Notes: generated by a model from the sequence alone, not told the origin. A stretch of 64,000 nt of DNA from Prevotella sp. (GCA_015060535.1 SUYH01000013.1:21791-85790); one strand, 5' to 3'. Positions 26,701 to 35,816 are shown, counted from the stretch's first letter. Program-made: numbers and translations.

Positions 26701-26991
26701 CGTCCTATCTTGATGACGTCACTGGCTATGATCATCGGCTTGCTGCCTATGATGTTCGCCTCGGGTGTAGGTAAGAATGGTAACCAGACACTGGGTGCTG
26801 CTGCCGTAGGCGGTATGTTGCTCGGTACGTTATTCCAAATTGTCGTCGTGCCTGGCCTGTTTGTCATCTTCCAGAGCTTGCAGGAGAAGTTCCGTCCGAT
26901 GAAGTTCGAAGGCGATGAAGAGAATACTGATGTGGCTACTGAGATCAGTCAGTATGCACACCGCCCTGTTGATTATAAATTGGAGGAGTAA
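23734..26991 (+). CDS. RND-family multidrug efflux transporter (AcrB/MexB-like)
   Basis: A 1085-residue inner-membrane pump of the HAE1 class. It has the N-terminal FIKRPVLSTVISILIVLLG segment, two large periplasmic regions, twelve membrane segments, and the proton-relay Asp pair in IAIVVDDAIVVVEAV (about residue 402). Motifs at the second half (GLLAKNAILIVQFALE, RLRPILMTSLAMIIGLLP) are also typical. It would work as a proton-driven trimer with the adaptor upstream and the outer-membrane factor 6 bases downstream. Substrates in Bacteroidales include drugs, bile salts and detergents; none is specified by the sequence. Confidence 0.96.
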   Translation: MTFTNFIKRPVLSTVISILIVLLGFIGLVSLPIEQYPDIAPPTVVVWTSYPGADAETVKNSVITPLEESINGVEGMDYISSTAGSGSAQISVLFRQGMNADMCAVNVQNRVSQAQALLPSEVNQIGVTVMKRQTSQVLMYSLTSDGRYDDEFLTNYANINIIPALKRIQGVGDVQSPGLKTYSMRIWLKPDVMKQHNLMPSDISGVLAEQNIEAAPGSFGELSDVSYEYAMRYTGRFKTPEEFGNIIIKSDDEGQTLKLKDVARIELGGQQYSVSMKNNNIPSVMGMVQQIAGSNANEIAKQVKAELEEQAKLFPPGMIYKINYDVTEFLYASIEEVVFTLVFTLILVFIVIYVFLQDWRSTLIPLIAVPVSLIGTFFFLSVFGFSINLLTLSALLLAIAIVVDDAIVVVEAVHAKLDQGYKSALTASIDAMNEISGAIISITLVMASVFIPVSFIGGTSGTFYREFGVTMAVSIFISALNALTLSPALCAIFLKPHDKDGHEKKMSMVDRFHASFNAAYDKVLAKYKGNVEKLVHKPISVITTVILAIVVLVVTFSTTKTGLVPDEDTGTIFCTISMPPATSVARTKQVISQVDSILAADPAIKNREQIQGYNFIAGSGSDQATFIIKLKSFEERQKGFWWKLSGLWEGDGIYRFFLNPYESTGVLAQIYLKTAHIKDAQILAFAPPMIPGFSANSGVSIVMQDRTGGDLSKFFGIVKDYLAELNKRPEFQTAQTSYNPNYPQYMVHVDVAKCKKAGISPTTVLTTLQGYYGGLYASNFNSYGKLYRVMVQGSPETRMTPESLKSVYVRTPGGMSPVEEFCRLERVYGPSNINRFNLFTSINVTATVANGYSTGEAIKAAQEVAADILPTGYTYEYQGLTREEAKASNTTGIIFLLCFVFIYLILSAQYESYILPLAVVLSVPFGLAGCFLFTMMFGHSNDIYMQISLIMLIGLLAKNAILIVQFALERRELGMAITWSAILGAAARLRPILMTSLAMIIGLLPMMFASGVGKNGNQTLGAAAVGGMLLGTLFQIVVVPGLFVIFQSLQEKFRPMKFEGDEENTDVATEISQYAHRPVDYKLEE

Positions 26992-26997
26992 GAAGCT

Positions 26998-28395
26998 ATG
27001 AAGAAAGTAATGATTATCGCCGCCGCCTCGCTGCTGATGAGCAGCTGCGGCCTATATAACAAGTATGAGCGCCCCGAGGTCAATACCAAGGGACTCATCC
27101 GCGATGTGGTCAGCGATGTTGACACGCTGGCAGTTGCACCGCAGGATACCGCCTCGTTCGGCAATCTGCCTTGGCGAAGCGTCTTCACCGACCCTCAGTT
27201 GCAACAGCTCATCGAGCAGGGCTTGGCTAAAAATGCCAACCTGCAGAATGCAGCCCTGACGGTGCAGATGTACGAGACGATGCTGAAGGCTGCCAAGCTG
27301 GCTTTCCTGCCTGCCATTACCCTGGGTAGCAATATGACGCAAATGGGCAGTGTGACAACGGTTCATCTCGACCCGTCGCAGACGACCAGGTCTTATTCTA
27401 TTCCTGTGGCTGCCAGCTGGACTATCGACCTCTTCGGCAATATCCTGTCGCAGAAGCGCTCCACCCAGATGAAGCTTCTGGGCTATAAGGACTACCAGAT
27501 GGCTGTCCGTGCTCAGGTCATCAGTGGCATAGCCAACAGTTACTATACACTGCTGATGCTCGACCGTCAGCTCGCCATCGTTACCGAGATGGGAGAGATG
27601 GCAAAGGAGACCTGGGAGATGATGAAGCTGCAGTATAAACTGGGTCGTATGCGTTCTACCAGTGTGCAGAGTGCTGAGGCCGCTTATCTGTCTACTCAGA
27701 CACAGGCCAACGACTTCCGTCGTCAGATACGTGCTACTGAGAATGCCCTCTCACTGCTCATCGGACAGGCTGGGCATCAGATTCCCCGTTCCACGCTGGC
27801 AGAACAGTCGTTGCCCGGCGAGTTTGCTACGGGTGTGGGAATGGCGCTGTTGAAGAATCGTCCTGACGTGCATAATGCTGAGATGAACCTTGCCGCCTGT
27901 TTCCATGATGTACAAACAGCTCGTTCAAAGTTCTATCCCACCATTACCATTGGTGCTTCGGCCACATTCGGCAATTTGACGGGAACGGCAAATCCTGGCA
28001 AGTGGACTACCTCTTTCTTTGGCAATCTGTTGCAGCCCATCTTCAATCGTGGCGCACTGACGGCTAATCTGAAGGTTAGCAAATTGCAGTATGATCAGGC
28101 CTACAACACCTGGCAGAATGCCATCCTCTCAGCAGGCAACGAGGTGTCTAACGCACTCGTTAATTATAACTACTACAATGACAATTCTAAACTGGAGAGT
28201 CAGCGTGTAGAGGTGCTGACGAAGGCGGTCGAGGATACCAAGGCTCTCTATAAGAGTAGTGGTTCCAGCTATCTGGAGGTACTTACCGCTCAGACCCAGC
28301 TGTTGTCTGCTCAGCTTTCTCAGGTTACTGACGATTTCTATAAGATGCAAGCCGTCGTATCGCTGTATACGGCATTAGGCGGTGGTGGAAAGTAA
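26998..28395 (+). CDS. RND efflux outer-membrane factor (NodT/OprM-type lipoprotein)
   Basis: A 465-residue outer-membrane channel with a lipoprotein signal (LLMSSC, Cys near residue 17). It has two repeated helical hairpin regions (QGLAKNANLQNAALTV, and TRSTSVQSAEAAYLST-type segments) and the family motifs LLKNRPDVHNAEMNLAA and FYPTITIGASATFGNLTG. It completes the AcrAB-OprM-like system. Immediately after the stop codon comes a 7-bp-period repeat and then the LpxA-like gene. Confidence 0.94.
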   Translation: MKKVMIIAAASLLMSSCGLYNKYERPEVNTKGLIRDVVSDVDTLAVAPQDTASFGNLPWRSVFTDPQLQQLIEQGLAKNANLQNAALTVQMYETMLKAAKLAFLPAITLGSNMTQMGSVTTVHLDPSQTTRSYSIPVAASWTIDLFGNILSQKRSTQMKLLGYKDYQMAVRAQVISGIANSYYTLLMLDRQLAIVTEMGEMAKETWEMMKLQYKLGRMRSTSVQSAEAAYLSTQTQANDFRRQIRATENALSLLIGQAGHQIPRSTLAEQSLPGEFATGVGMALLKNRPDVHNAEMNLAACFHDVQTARSKFYPTITIGASATFGNLTGTANPGKWTTSFFGNLLQPIFNRGALTANLKVSKLQYDQAYNTWQNAILSAGNEVSNALVNYNYYNDNSKLESQRVEVLTKAVEDTKALYKSSGSSYLEVLTAQTQLLSAQLSQVTDDFYKMQAVVSLYTALGGGGK

Positions 28396-28418
28396 TTGAT
28401 AATTGACAATTGATAATT
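28396..28418 (+). repeat. 7-bp-period spacer repeat before the LpxA-like gene
   Basis: TTGATAA, TTGACAA, TTGATAA and TT run from the base after the upstream stop codon to the base before ATG 28419. The entire spacer is repeat. Confidence 0.85.
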
Positions 28419-29198
28419 ATGGCAAGTGATATTTCTCCAAAGGCCGAAATCGACCCCAGAGCGCGAATCGGCAACAATTGTAAGATATTCCCCTTTGTCT
28501 ACATCGAAGGCGATGTAGTGATAGGCGACAACTGCATCATCTTCCCCTTCGTGTCTATATTAAATGGTACGCGCATGGGAAATAATAATAAGGTGCATCA
28601 GGGTGCTGTCATCAGTGCATTGCCCCAGGACTTTGATTTCCGTGGTGAGAAGACGGAATGCGTCATAGGCAATAATAACATCATCCGTGAGAATGTGGTC
28701 ATCAACCGTGCCACCCATACCGGTGGACAGACCGTTATTGGCAACGATAACTTCCTGATGGAAGGTGCTCATATCTCACACGACACCAAGGTGGGCAACC
28801 AGTGTGTTTTCGGTTATGGTACGAAGATAGCCGGCGACTGTGAGATCAGTGATCTTGTCATCTTCTCCAGTTCAGTCATCGAGAACGCCAAGACGCGTGT
28901 CGGACGTGGCGTGATGGTACAGGCTGGTGCAACCTTCTCGAAGGACATTCCTCCGTACATCATCTGCACCCGCAAGGCGGAGTTCGGCGGTGTCAACTAC
29001 AGCGTGGGCCGTCAGCATGGTGTCGACGAGAAGGTGCTCAAGCACATTGCCAACGCCTACCGTCTGGTGTTCCAGGGCAAGAGCTCACTGTTTGATACCA
29101 TCATGCAGATTAAGGAACAGGTGCCTGACGGTGAGGAAATCCGTAATATCGTCGAGTTCCTGGAGACCACCAAGATGGGTGTAATCTCCAAGATGTAG
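28419..29198 (+). CDS. LpxA-like UDP-sugar O-acyltransferase
   Basis: A 259-residue left-handed parallel beta-helix protein with many hexapeptide repeats and a helical C-terminus. It carries LpxA marks: ALPQDFDFRGE, IGNNNIIRENVVINRAT, and the catalytic His of GAHISHD (about residue 120). Aligned by eye with E. coli LpxA, the position of His144 is Asp (AGDCEIS) and that of His160 is not His (VIENAK). It may therefore be a diverged paralogue with another UDP-sugar or acyl donor. The gene is not next to lpxC/fabZ but follows an efflux operon. The alternative TTG at 28410 lies in a repeat. Confidence 0.8.
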   Translation: MASDISPKAEIDPRARIGNNCKIFPFVYIEGDVVIGDNCIIFPFVSILNGTRMGNNNKVHQGAVISALPQDFDFRGEKTECVIGNNNIIRENVVINRATHTGGQTVIGNDNFLMEGAHISHDTKVGNQCVFGYGTKIAGDCEISDLVIFSSSVIENAKTRVGRGVMVQAGATFSKDIPPYIICTRKAEFGGVNYSVGRQHGVDEKVLKHIANAYRLVFQGKSSLFDTIMQIKEQVPDGEEIRNIVEFLETTKMGVISKM

Positions 29199-29200
29199 CT

Positions 29201-29977
29201 TCAGTAGCTGGCAGAGCAGGGTATTCCTGCTTCAATCACACGGTCGCGAATAGCATCCAGCTGTTCGCGACTTGCTTTTTCCAGCCCTTGTGTAGGCGTT
29301 TCTCGGTCTATGGTGTAGATCATCACCTGCTGTGGTCCAATAGCCTTTACTGCCTCTAACCATGGACCGACGAAAGCCTCCCCTGTGTTATCGACCGATT
29401 CACCGTTGCATTGTCCCTTCATAAACATGGTTTGGATAATGACATGTCCCTTGAAGTCTTTCATGTGTTCAATGATGGCATTTACGTCATAGGTGCCGTT
29501 AGGACAATCTACCTTGTTAATATATTGGGGGTCTATGGTGTCGAGTTTCAGGATGTTGTCATCGACACGCATCAGCGCATCGTGTACCTGCTGACGATGG
29601 ATGAACGTGGAGTTTGAGAGGACGCACACTTTGGCTTTTGGACAATAATTGTCGCGCAGCCGGATGGTATCGTCGATGATCTCGGCAAAGTGAGGGTGAC
29701 AGGTTGGCTCACCATTGCCTGCAAAGGTCAGCACGTCAGGCAGTTGTCCCTCCGCCTGCATCTGCTGGAGCTTGGCTTCCAGCTTCTTTGCCACTGCCTC
29801 ACGGGTAGGCATCGGAAGGGTAGGACGGTGATCCTCGTTGAATCCACATTCGCAATAGATGCAGTTGAAGCTGCATACCTTGCCGTCTGCAGGCAGCAGG
29901 TTGATGCCTAACGAAATGCCTAACCGGCGGCTATGTACTGGCCCGAAAATGGGCGACGGATAAATAATAGTGCTCAT
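29201..29977 (-). CDS. Radical SAM protein
   Basis: A 258-residue radical SAM enzyme with the cluster motif CSFNCIYC (C-x3-C-x2-C, residues about 34-41) and the glycine-rich SAM motif FAGNGEPTCHP. It belongs to a group of short, stand-alone radical SAM proteins related to COG0731, whose reaction is not known in most species. It converges on the LpxA-like gene with only 2 bases between the stop codons, and no terminator was found there. Confidence 0.88.
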   Translation of the reverse strand: MSTIIYPSPIFGPVHSRRLGISLGINLLPADGKVCSFNCIYCECGFNEDHRPTLPMPTREAVAKKLEAKLQQMQAEGQLPDVLTFAGNGEPTCHPHFAEIIDDTIRLRDNYCPKAKVCVLSNSTFIHRQQVHDALMRVDDNILKLDTIDPQYINKVDCPNGTYDVNAIIEHMKDFKGHVIIQTMFMKGQCNGESVDNTGEAFVGPWLEAVKAIGPQQVMIYTIDRETPTQGLEKASREQLDAIRDRVIEAGIPCSASY

Positions 29978-30037
29978 AACGGCGACAAAATTATAAAATA
30001 AATCTTAATTCGTGCGGAGAAATTCATATTAATTTTG

Positions 30038-30045
30038 TAATTTTG
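30038..30045 (+). promoter_or_regulatory. Promoter -7 box upstream of ftsX
   Basis: TAATTTTG; no convincing TTTG at the -33 position. The leader to ATG 30080 would be about 31 bases. Confidence 0.5.
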
Positions 30046-30079
30046 CACGAAATTAGGTGTATTGCATCTGAATGAGACT

Positions 30080-30958
30080 ATGAGTAAGAAGAAAAGAAAA
30101 ACCCGCAACCGCCGTGGTATGCAGGTTGTTACGTTATGTATAAGCACCACGATGGTGCTCATCTTGTTGGGCATGGTGGTGTTCTTTGTCTTGTCGGCAC
30201 GAAACTTGTCGGCTCACATGAAGGAACATCTGACCATGACCGTCATGCTGAAGGATAGTGTGTCGGTCAACGACGCCCACCTGTTGTGTCGTGACTTGTA
30301 CCATCGGCCGTATTCCCACAACATCGATTATATCAGTAAGGAGCAAGCTCAGCGTGAGCAAATCAAGGAGTTGGGCAGTGATCCCACTGAGTTTCTGGGC
30401 TTTAACCCATTCCCGGCCACTCTGGAAATCCAGTTGGCTTCCGATTATGCTAACAGCGACTCGCTGAAGTGGATAGCCAAGGAGATCAGGAAGGACGACC
30501 GTGTGAGTGACCTGACCTATATGGAGGACCTGATGGATCGTGTCAATGCCAACCTCAGCCGTATCAGTATCATTCTGTTGGTGCTGGCTGTACTGCTGAC
30601 GTTTGTGTCGTTCTCCCTCATCAGCAATACCGTACGCCTGAGCGTCTATGCCCGTCGTTTCGTCATCCATACCATGAAATTGGTGGGTGCCTCGTGGGGC
30701 TTTATCCGTCGCCCGTTCCTGAAGCAAGCCATGCTGGTGGGACTTATTGCTGCCATCTTGGCTAACATCACTCTTGGGGCAGGTATCTATGGTTTGTACA
30801 TGACGCAGCCTGGACTGCTCGATATCATCACGTGGGAGGTCTTGGCATTGACAGCCGGTGCGGTCTTCCTTTTCGGTATCATTATCACGCTGTTCTGCGC
30901 TTGGCTGGCAGTCAATAAGTTCCTGCGCATGACGGCCAGTGAACTTTATAAGATTTAA
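30080..30958 (+). CDS. ftsX: Cell division protein FtsX
   Basis: A 292-residue FtsX homologue: a basic start (KKKRKTRNRRGMQVVT), a first membrane segment (TTMVLILLGMVVFFVLS), a periplasmic loop of about 120 residues with the family pattern YISKEQAQREQ and GFNPFPATLEIQL, and three C-terminal segments (IILLVLAVLLTFVSFSLISN and others). With FtsE it forms an ABC-type complex that activates peptidoglycan hydrolases at division. ftsE is not in this window. The start chosen is the MSKKK methionine. It heads the conserved run to folK. Confidence 0.93.
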   Translation: MSKKKRKTRNRRGMQVVTLCISTTMVLILLGMVVFFVLSARNLSAHMKEHLTMTVMLKDSVSVNDAHLLCRDLYHRPYSHNIDYISKEQAQREQIKELGSDPTEFLGFNPFPATLEIQLASDYANSDSLKWIAKEIRKDDRVSDLTYMEDLMDRVNANLSRISIILLVLAVLLTFVSFSLISNTVRLSVYARRFVIHTMKLVGASWGFIRRPFLKQAMLVGLIAAILANITLGAGIYGLYMTQPGLLDIITWEVLALTAGAVFLFGIIITLFCAWLAVNKFLRMTASELYKI

Positions 30959-30984
30959 AAGATAAAAGTTAAAAGATAATAGTT
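30957..30984 (+). repeat. 7-bp-period spacer repeat before the DUF3098 gene
   Basis: AAAAGAT, AAAAGTT, AAAAGAT and AATAGTT: four heptamers overlapping the ftsX stop codon and ending one base before ATG 30986. Confidence 0.85.
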
Positions 30985-30985
30985 A

Positions 30986-31225
30986 ATGGATAAGAGAGAT
31001 TTAGCATTCGATAAAGTCAACTACATCTTGTTGGCTATTGGAATGGCCATTGTTATTATCGGATTCCTGCTGATGAGCGGTTCCGGTTCTACAGAGACGG
31101 CCTACGATCCCGATATCTTCAGTGCACGCCGTATCAAGGTGGCTCCTGTGGTATGTCTGGTTGGATTCGTGTCAATGATTTATGCAGTAGTAAGAAGACC
31201 AAAGGATAAGGAGGAGGAGAAATGA
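30986..31225 (+). CDS. DUF3098 small membrane protein
   Basis: A 79-residue protein with two membrane segments ([20 protein letters not shown], and [18 protein letters not shown]) and the conserved [14 protein letters not shown] stretch between them, as in DUF3098. The C-terminus is highly charged ([10 protein letters not shown]). It regularly sits between ftsX and uppP in Bacteroidales, which hints at an envelope or division role, but the function is unknown. The stop overlaps the uppP ATG (ATGA). Confidence 0.9.
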   Translation: MDKRDLAFDKVNYILLAIGMAIVIIGFLLMSGSGSTETAYDPDIFSARRIKVAPVVCLVGFVSMIYAVVRRPKDKEEEK

Positions 31226-32019
31226 CGTGGTTTGAAGCACTTATCCTTGGCATTATTCAGGGACTGACAGAGTATCTGCCAGTCAGCAGTAGTGGTCATC
31301 TGGCCATCGGTCAGGCTCTCTTCGGCATGAACGACGGTGCTGACAACCTGATGTTTACTGTAGCTGTCCACGTGGCTACCGTCTTGTCTACCATCGTCAT
31401 CCTGTGGAGTGAGATAGACTGGATTGTGCGTGGTCTGTTCAAGTGTGAGCTGAACGCAGAGACGAAGTATGCCCTCAACATCGTGGTATCGATGATTCCC
31501 GTCGGCATTGTCGGCCTGTTCTTCAAGGACCAGGTGGAGGAAGTGTTTGGCTCCGGCTTATTGGTGGTAGGCTGCTGCCTGCTGATTACGGCTGCCCTGC
31601 TCACCTTCTCGTATTTCGCCAAGCCCCGTCAGAAAGAGAAGATATCATGGCGTGATGCCCTTATCATTGGCATCGCACAGGCTGTGGCCGTGCTACCTGG
31701 TGTGTCACGCTCAGGTTCTACCATTGCTACAGGTCTGATGCTGGGCAATAAGAAGGAGTCGCTGGCACAGTTCTCATTCCTCATGGTCATCCCCCCTATT
31801 CTGGGTGAGGCACTGCTCGATGTGCTGAAGATGGTCAAGGGCGAGGATGTGATGGGCGGTATTGAAGCCCTGCCGTTGATCATAGGCTTCGTGGCTGCTT
31901 TCCTCTCGGGCTGTCTGGCTTGTAAGTGGATGATCAACATTGTGAAAAAAGGTAAGCTGATCTACTTTGGTATCTACTGTGCCATTGTGGGTGTTGTCAC
32001 TATTCTCTGTTCACTATAA
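31222..32019 (+). CDS. uppP: Undecaprenyl-diphosphate phosphatase
   Basis: UppP (BacA) recycles the C55 lipid carrier for peptidoglycan and O-antigen synthesis, and in excess gives bacitracin resistance. The 265-residue membrane protein has the first conserved motif [14 protein letters not shown] (with the catalytic Glu and His) and the second [17 protein letters not shown]. About eight hydrophobic segments are seen. It is overlapped by the DUF3098 gene and followed 3 bases later by truB. Confidence 0.96.
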   Translation: MTWFEALILGIIQGLTEYLPVSSSGHLAIGQALFGMNDGADNLMFTVAVHVATVLSTIVILWSEIDWIVRGLFKCELNAETKYALNIVVSMIPVGIVGLFFKDQVEEVFGSGLLVVGCCLLITAALLTFSYFAKPRQKEKISWRDALIIGIAQAVAVLPGVSRSGSTIATGLMLGNKKESLAQFSFLMVIPPILGEALLDVLKMVKGEDVMGGIEALPLIIGFVAAFLSGCLACKWMINIVKKGKLIYFGIYCAIVGVVTILCSL

Positions 32020-32022
32020 GGT

Positions 32023-32727
32023 ATGAATTTTACAGAGGGAGAGATCATATATATCAATAAGCCTTACCGGATGACCTCGTTCGGGGCTTTGGCTTTCGTC
32101 CGCACCAGGGTATCGCGCCGTATCGGCGTGCGCCGTGTGAAGATAGGACATGCCGGTACGCTCGACCCTCTCGCCACAGGTGTCTTGGTGCTCTGTACGG
32201 GCAAGAAGACTAAGGAAATAGAACAGCTCCAGCACGATACGAAGGAGTATACTGCAACCCTGCAGCTAGGGGCTACCACCCCCAGTTATGATATGGAGCA
32301 TGAGGTTGATGCCACCTATCCCACCGCTCACATCACCCGTGAGCGGATAGAGCAGGTGCTTGCCAGTTTCGCCGGTAATATCCAACAGGTCCCCCCAGCC
32401 TATTCAGCCTGTAAGATTGGTGGCGACCGTGCCTACGACCTGAAGCGTAAGGGCAAGGATGTAGAGTTGGCTGCTAAGACCGTTCGCATTGACGAGATAG
32501 AACTGACGGCATTCGATGCCGAGGCCATGCAGATGAGCATCCGTGTGGTCTGTGGCAAAGGTACCTATATCCGCTCACTCGCCCATGACATCGGACAGGC
32601 CCTGGACAGTGGAGCCTATCTGACGGCACTCTGCCGCACCCGGGTGGGCGACGTACGTATTGAAGACTGCATCACCATCGATGACTTCCCCGCATGGTTG
32701 GAGCAGCAAGAAATAGAACATAATTAA
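32023..32727 (+). CDS. truB: tRNA pseudouridine(55) synthase
   Basis: TruB makes pseudouridine 55 in the T-loop of tRNAs. The 234-residue protein has [10 protein letters not shown], the catalytic motif [14 protein letters not shown] (catalytic Asp), the [18 protein letters not shown] motif and [15 protein letters not shown]. No extended C-terminal PUA domain is seen, as is usual in short Bacteroidetes versions. It lies in the conserved uppP-truB-queA-folK order. Confidence 0.95.
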   Translation: MNFTEGEIIYINKPYRMTSFGALAFVRTRVSRRIGVRRVKIGHAGTLDPLATGVLVLCTGKKTKEIEQLQHDTKEYTATLQLGATTPSYDMEHEVDATYPTAHITRERIEQVLASFAGNIQQVPPAYSACKIGGDRAYDLKRKGKDVELAAKTVRIDEIELTAFDAEAMQMSIRVVCGKGTYIRSLAHDIGQALDSGAYLTALCRTRVGDVRIEDCITIDDFPAWLEQQEIEHN

Positions 32728-32746
32728 AAGCATAAGATATAAGGAG

Positions 32747-33889
32747 ATGAAACTTTCACAGTTTAAGTTTAAGTTGCCAGAGAGTCAGGTAGCCTTAGAA
32801 CCACCCCATCGTGTATTCAAGAATGATGATGGTACCGAGGAGAAAGTCTATCGCAGAGACGAGTGCCGCTTGATGGTAGTACACCGTAAGAGCCAGACCA
32901 TAGACATGTTCGAGAAAGACGAAGAGGGTAAGGATACCGACCGTTTCCTGACCTTCCGTAATGTCATCGACTATTTCGACGATGGCGATGCGATGATTCT
33001 GAACGACACGATGGTGTTCCCCGCCCGCCTGTATGGCACCAAGGAGAAAACCGACGCCAAGATTGAAGTGTTCCTGTTGCGCGAGCTGAATGCTGAGTTA
33101 CGCCTATGGGACGTGCTGGTAGAGCCTGCCCGTAAGATTCGTATTGGCAATAAACTCTTCTTCGAGGACGACGGTCCTATGGTCGCCGAGGTCATTGACA
33201 ATACCACCAGCCGTGGCCGTACGCTGCGCTTCCTCTACGACTGTCCGCACGACGAGTTCCGTAAGGAACTGTTCGCCCTGGGTTCATCACCGCTGCCACG
33301 CTACATTGTAGAGCGACGTGATGTGACACCTGATGATGCAGAGAATTTCCAGACCATCTATGCCAGCAAAGAAGGTGCCGTGACGGCTCCTGCTTCAGGT
33401 CTGCACTTTAGCCGTGAGCTGTTGAAGCGACTAGAGATTCGTGGTGTCAACTTCGGCTATCTCACCGTACACTGCGGATTGGGATGCTTCGACCCTATCG
33501 AGGTGGAGGACCTGACCAAGCATAAGATGAGCTCCGAACAGATGATTGTAGGCGCTGACGTTTGCGAGGTCGCTAATACCGCTAAGGTCGGAGGCCATAA
33601 GATCTGTGCCGTTGGTATTAGCACCCTACGCGCTACCGAAACGGCAGTGGGGACGGATGGCATGCTGAAGGAGTTTGACGGGTGGACCAACAAGTTCATC
33701 TTCCCACCTTACGACTTCGGGCTGGCTAACACGCTGATTACCAACTTCTATCATTCCGAGTCGACTATGGTGATGGCCACAGCTGCCTTTGGTGGCTACG
33801 ATTTGGTTATGGAGGCATACCAGAAAGCACTCGACAACGGTTATATGTTCGGTTGCTTCGGTGATGCCATGCTGATACTCGATGACTAA
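32747..33889 (+). CDS. queA: S-adenosylmethionine:tRNA ribosyltransferase-isomerase
   Basis: QueA transfers and isomerises the ribose of SAM to make epoxyqueuosine in tRNA. The 380-residue protein has the early segment [13 protein letters not shown], the SPLPRYI motif, the [13 protein letters not shown] signature and the C-terminal [13 protein letters not shown] and FGDAMLIL segments. It overlaps folK by 8 bases. Other queuosine genes are not in the window. Confidence 0.96.
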   Translation: MKLSQFKFKLPESQVALEPPHRVFKNDDGTEEKVYRRDECRLMVVHRKSQTIDMFEKDEEGKDTDRFLTFRNVIDYFDDGDAMILNDTMVFPARLYGTKEKTDAKIEVFLLRELNAELRLWDVLVEPARKIRIGNKLFFEDDGPMVAEVIDNTTSRGRTLRFLYDCPHDEFRKELFALGSSPLPRYIVERRDVTPDDAENFQTIYASKEGAVTAPASGLHFSRELLKRLEIRGVNFGYLTVHCGLGCFDPIEVEDLTKHKMSSEQMIVGADVCEVANTAKVGGHKICAVGISTLRATETAVGTDGMLKEFDGWTNKFIFPPYDFGLANTLITNFYHSESTMVMATAAFGGYDLVMEAYQKALDNGYMFGCFGDAMLILDD

Positions 33890-34295
33890 GCATCAGGTAT
33901 ATCTCAGTTTGGGCTCAAACTTGGGTCGTCGCGAGGAGAATCTTACCAAGGCTATCCAACTCATCGCTGAAAGGGTAGGGGCGGTCATCCGCCAGTCGTC
34001 ATTTATCGAGACGGCACCTTGGGGGTTCCACTCTGAACACCAGTTTATGAATGCAGCCATCCTTTGTGAGACCGACAAGACACCACGCGAGGTGCTCCAG
34101 TTGACACAGCAGATAGAGAAGGAAATGGGACGAAAGAATAAAACCTCTCACTTCTACTCTGATAGATGCATCGACATTGACATCCTGCTCTACGACGACT
34201 TGACGATTGATGAGCCCGACCTGAAGATACCTCACCCGCTAATGCAGGAACGTGACTTTGTCATGATACCGCTGAAACAAATTACTAACCCTTAA
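33882..34295 (+). CDS. folK: 2-amino-4-hydroxy-6-hydroxymethyldihydropteridine pyrophosphokinase
   Basis: FolK transfers diphosphate from ATP to the pterin in folate synthesis. The 137-residue protein is slightly short but complete: [14 protein letters not shown] at the start, [20 protein letters not shown], and the metal-binding signature [13 protein letters not shown] with [12 protein letters not shown] at the end. It overlaps the queA stop and is the last gene of the run from ftsX. Confidence 0.94.
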   Translation: MTKHQVYLSLGSNLGRREENLTKAIQLIAERVGAVIRQSSFIETAPWGFHSEHQFMNAAILCETDKTPREVLQLTQQIEKEMGRKNKTSHFYSDRCIDIDILLYDDLTIDEPDLKIPHPLMQERDFVMIPLKQITNP

Positions 34296-34307
34296 AATAA
34301 ACGAGTT

Positions 34308-35798
34308 ATGAAGAAACTAATCTGTCTGATGATGCTAGCTGTCGGCTTAACAGCTCAAGCCCAGAAACATTCTTGTTGCAAGGATGGTAACCCGTACAAA
34401 CGCTACACGCAGAACCTGCCGTTCAGTATGCCGGAAGTCAAGGCACCTGTCATTCCCGACCGCAAGGTCAACTTGCGCGACTTCGGTGCCAAGGACGATG
34501 GTGTGACGCTGAACACCGAGGCTTTTGCCAAGGCTATCGATGCCCTCTCCAAGCAGGGTGGTGGTCATCTGATTGTGCCCTCTGGAGTATGGTTCACCGG
34601 TCCTATTGTGCTGAAGTCTAACATCGACCTCCATCTGGAGATGGGTGCTATCATTCAGTTCTCAGGTGATGATACCCTCTATCCCATCATCAAGACTTCG
34701 TTCGAAGGTCTTGACACCCGCCGTTGTCAGTCGCCCCTTAGTGCCAATGGTGCAGAGAATATTTCCATCACTGGCCGTGGCGTGATTGACGGCAATGGCC
34801 AGTACTGGCGTCCCGTGAAGAAGTCGAAGGTGACCGATGGCCAGTGGAAGGAGATCCTGAGCCGTCCCGGCGGTGTTGAGTCGAAGAAGGGCTATTGGGT
34901 TCCTTCTCAGGGTTATGCAAATGCTGAGAAGAGTGCCGACATGAATGTTGTCAAGGCTTCCTCCGAGGCTGAGTGGAACTCGTTCAAGCGCTTCCTGCGT
35001 CCCGTCATGATCTCACTCGTCAGCTGTAAGAACGTGCTGCTGCAGGGTGTCATCTTCCAGAACTCACCCGCTTGGAACATCCATCCCTTGATGTGCGAGA
35101 ACATCATTCTCGACAATGTCCTTGCCCGCAATCCTTCCTATGCACAGAATGGCGATGCCCTCGACCTCGAGTCTTGTAAGAACGCACTGATTGTCAATTC
35201 GAAGTTCGATGCCGGCGATGATGGCATCTGCATCAAGAGTGGTAAGGACGCCGACGGTCGCCGTCGTGGCATCCCCTGCGAGAATGTCGTAGTCGATGGC
35301 TGTACCGTATTCGCCGGACATGGTGGCTTTGTGGTAGGCTCTGAGATGAGTGGTGGTGTGAAGAATATCCTCGTCGAGAACTGCCAGTTCCTGGGCACTG
35401 ATGTCGGCTTGCGCTTCAAGTCTACCCGTGGCCGTGGTGGTATCGTCGAGAATATCAATATCAACAACGTGACAATGACCGACATCAAGACCGATGCCAT
35501 CACCTTCAATATGTATTATGGTGGCAAGTCTGTAGCTGAGATGCTTGCCGATGGTGACAATCCTGACAACACCACGAAGGTTCCCGTCACCGAGGAGACT
35601 CCCATTTTCCGTAACATCAACATCAAGAACATTGTCTGCAACGACGCTGGCCGTGCTATGGAGTTCAACGGACTCCCTGAGATGCCTATCGACGGCATCA
35701 GCCTTGAGAACGTTATGATCCAGGCCAAGAAGGACGCCGTCTTCACCAACTACAAGAACCTGAAGAAGAAGAACGTCGTCATTAAGGTCATTAAGTAA
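34308..35798 (+). CDS. Glycoside hydrolase family 28 protein (polygalacturonase-like)
   Basis: A secreted pectin-degrading-type enzyme of 496 residues with a signal peptide (LICLMMLAVGLTAQA). It has the GH28 active-site segments in order: NGDALD (Asp near residue 283), GDDGI (two Asp near 303), GHGG (His near 337) and RFK (near 367), in a right-handed beta-helix. It would cleave polygalacturonan or related rhamnogalacturonan linkages in the periplasm or outside the cell. It follows folK by 12 bases and precedes a small outer-membrane protein. No susC/susD pair is nearby. Confidence 0.93.
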   Translation: MKKLICLMMLAVGLTAQAQKHSCCKDGNPYKRYTQNLPFSMPEVKAPVIPDRKVNLRDFGAKDDGVTLNTEAFAKAIDALSKQGGGHLIVPSGVWFTGPIVLKSNIDLHLEMGAIIQFSGDDTLYPIIKTSFEGLDTRRCQSPLSANGAENISITGRGVIDGNGQYWRPVKKSKVTDGQWKEILSRPGGVESKKGYWVPSQGYANAEKSADMNVVKASSEAEWNSFKRFLRPVMISLVSCKNVLLQGVIFQNSPAWNIHPLMCENIILDNVLARNPSYAQNGDALDLESCKNALIVNSKFDAGDDGICIKSGKDADGRRRGIPCENVVVDGCTVFAGHGGFVVGSEMSGGVKNILVENCQFLGTDVGLRFKSTRGRGGIVENININNVTMTDIKTDAITFNMYYGGKSVAEMLADGDNPDNTTKVPVTEETPIFRNINIKNIVCNDAGRAMEFNGLPEMPIDGISLENVMIQAKKDAVFTNYKNLKKKNVVIKVIK

Positions 35799-35816
35799 AT
35801 ACAAATACATATTACA

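Noticed and set aside
22538..28395. RND operon as a novel system
   Set aside because: The adaptor, pump and outer-membrane factor are all standard in sequence and order for Bacteroidales efflux systems.
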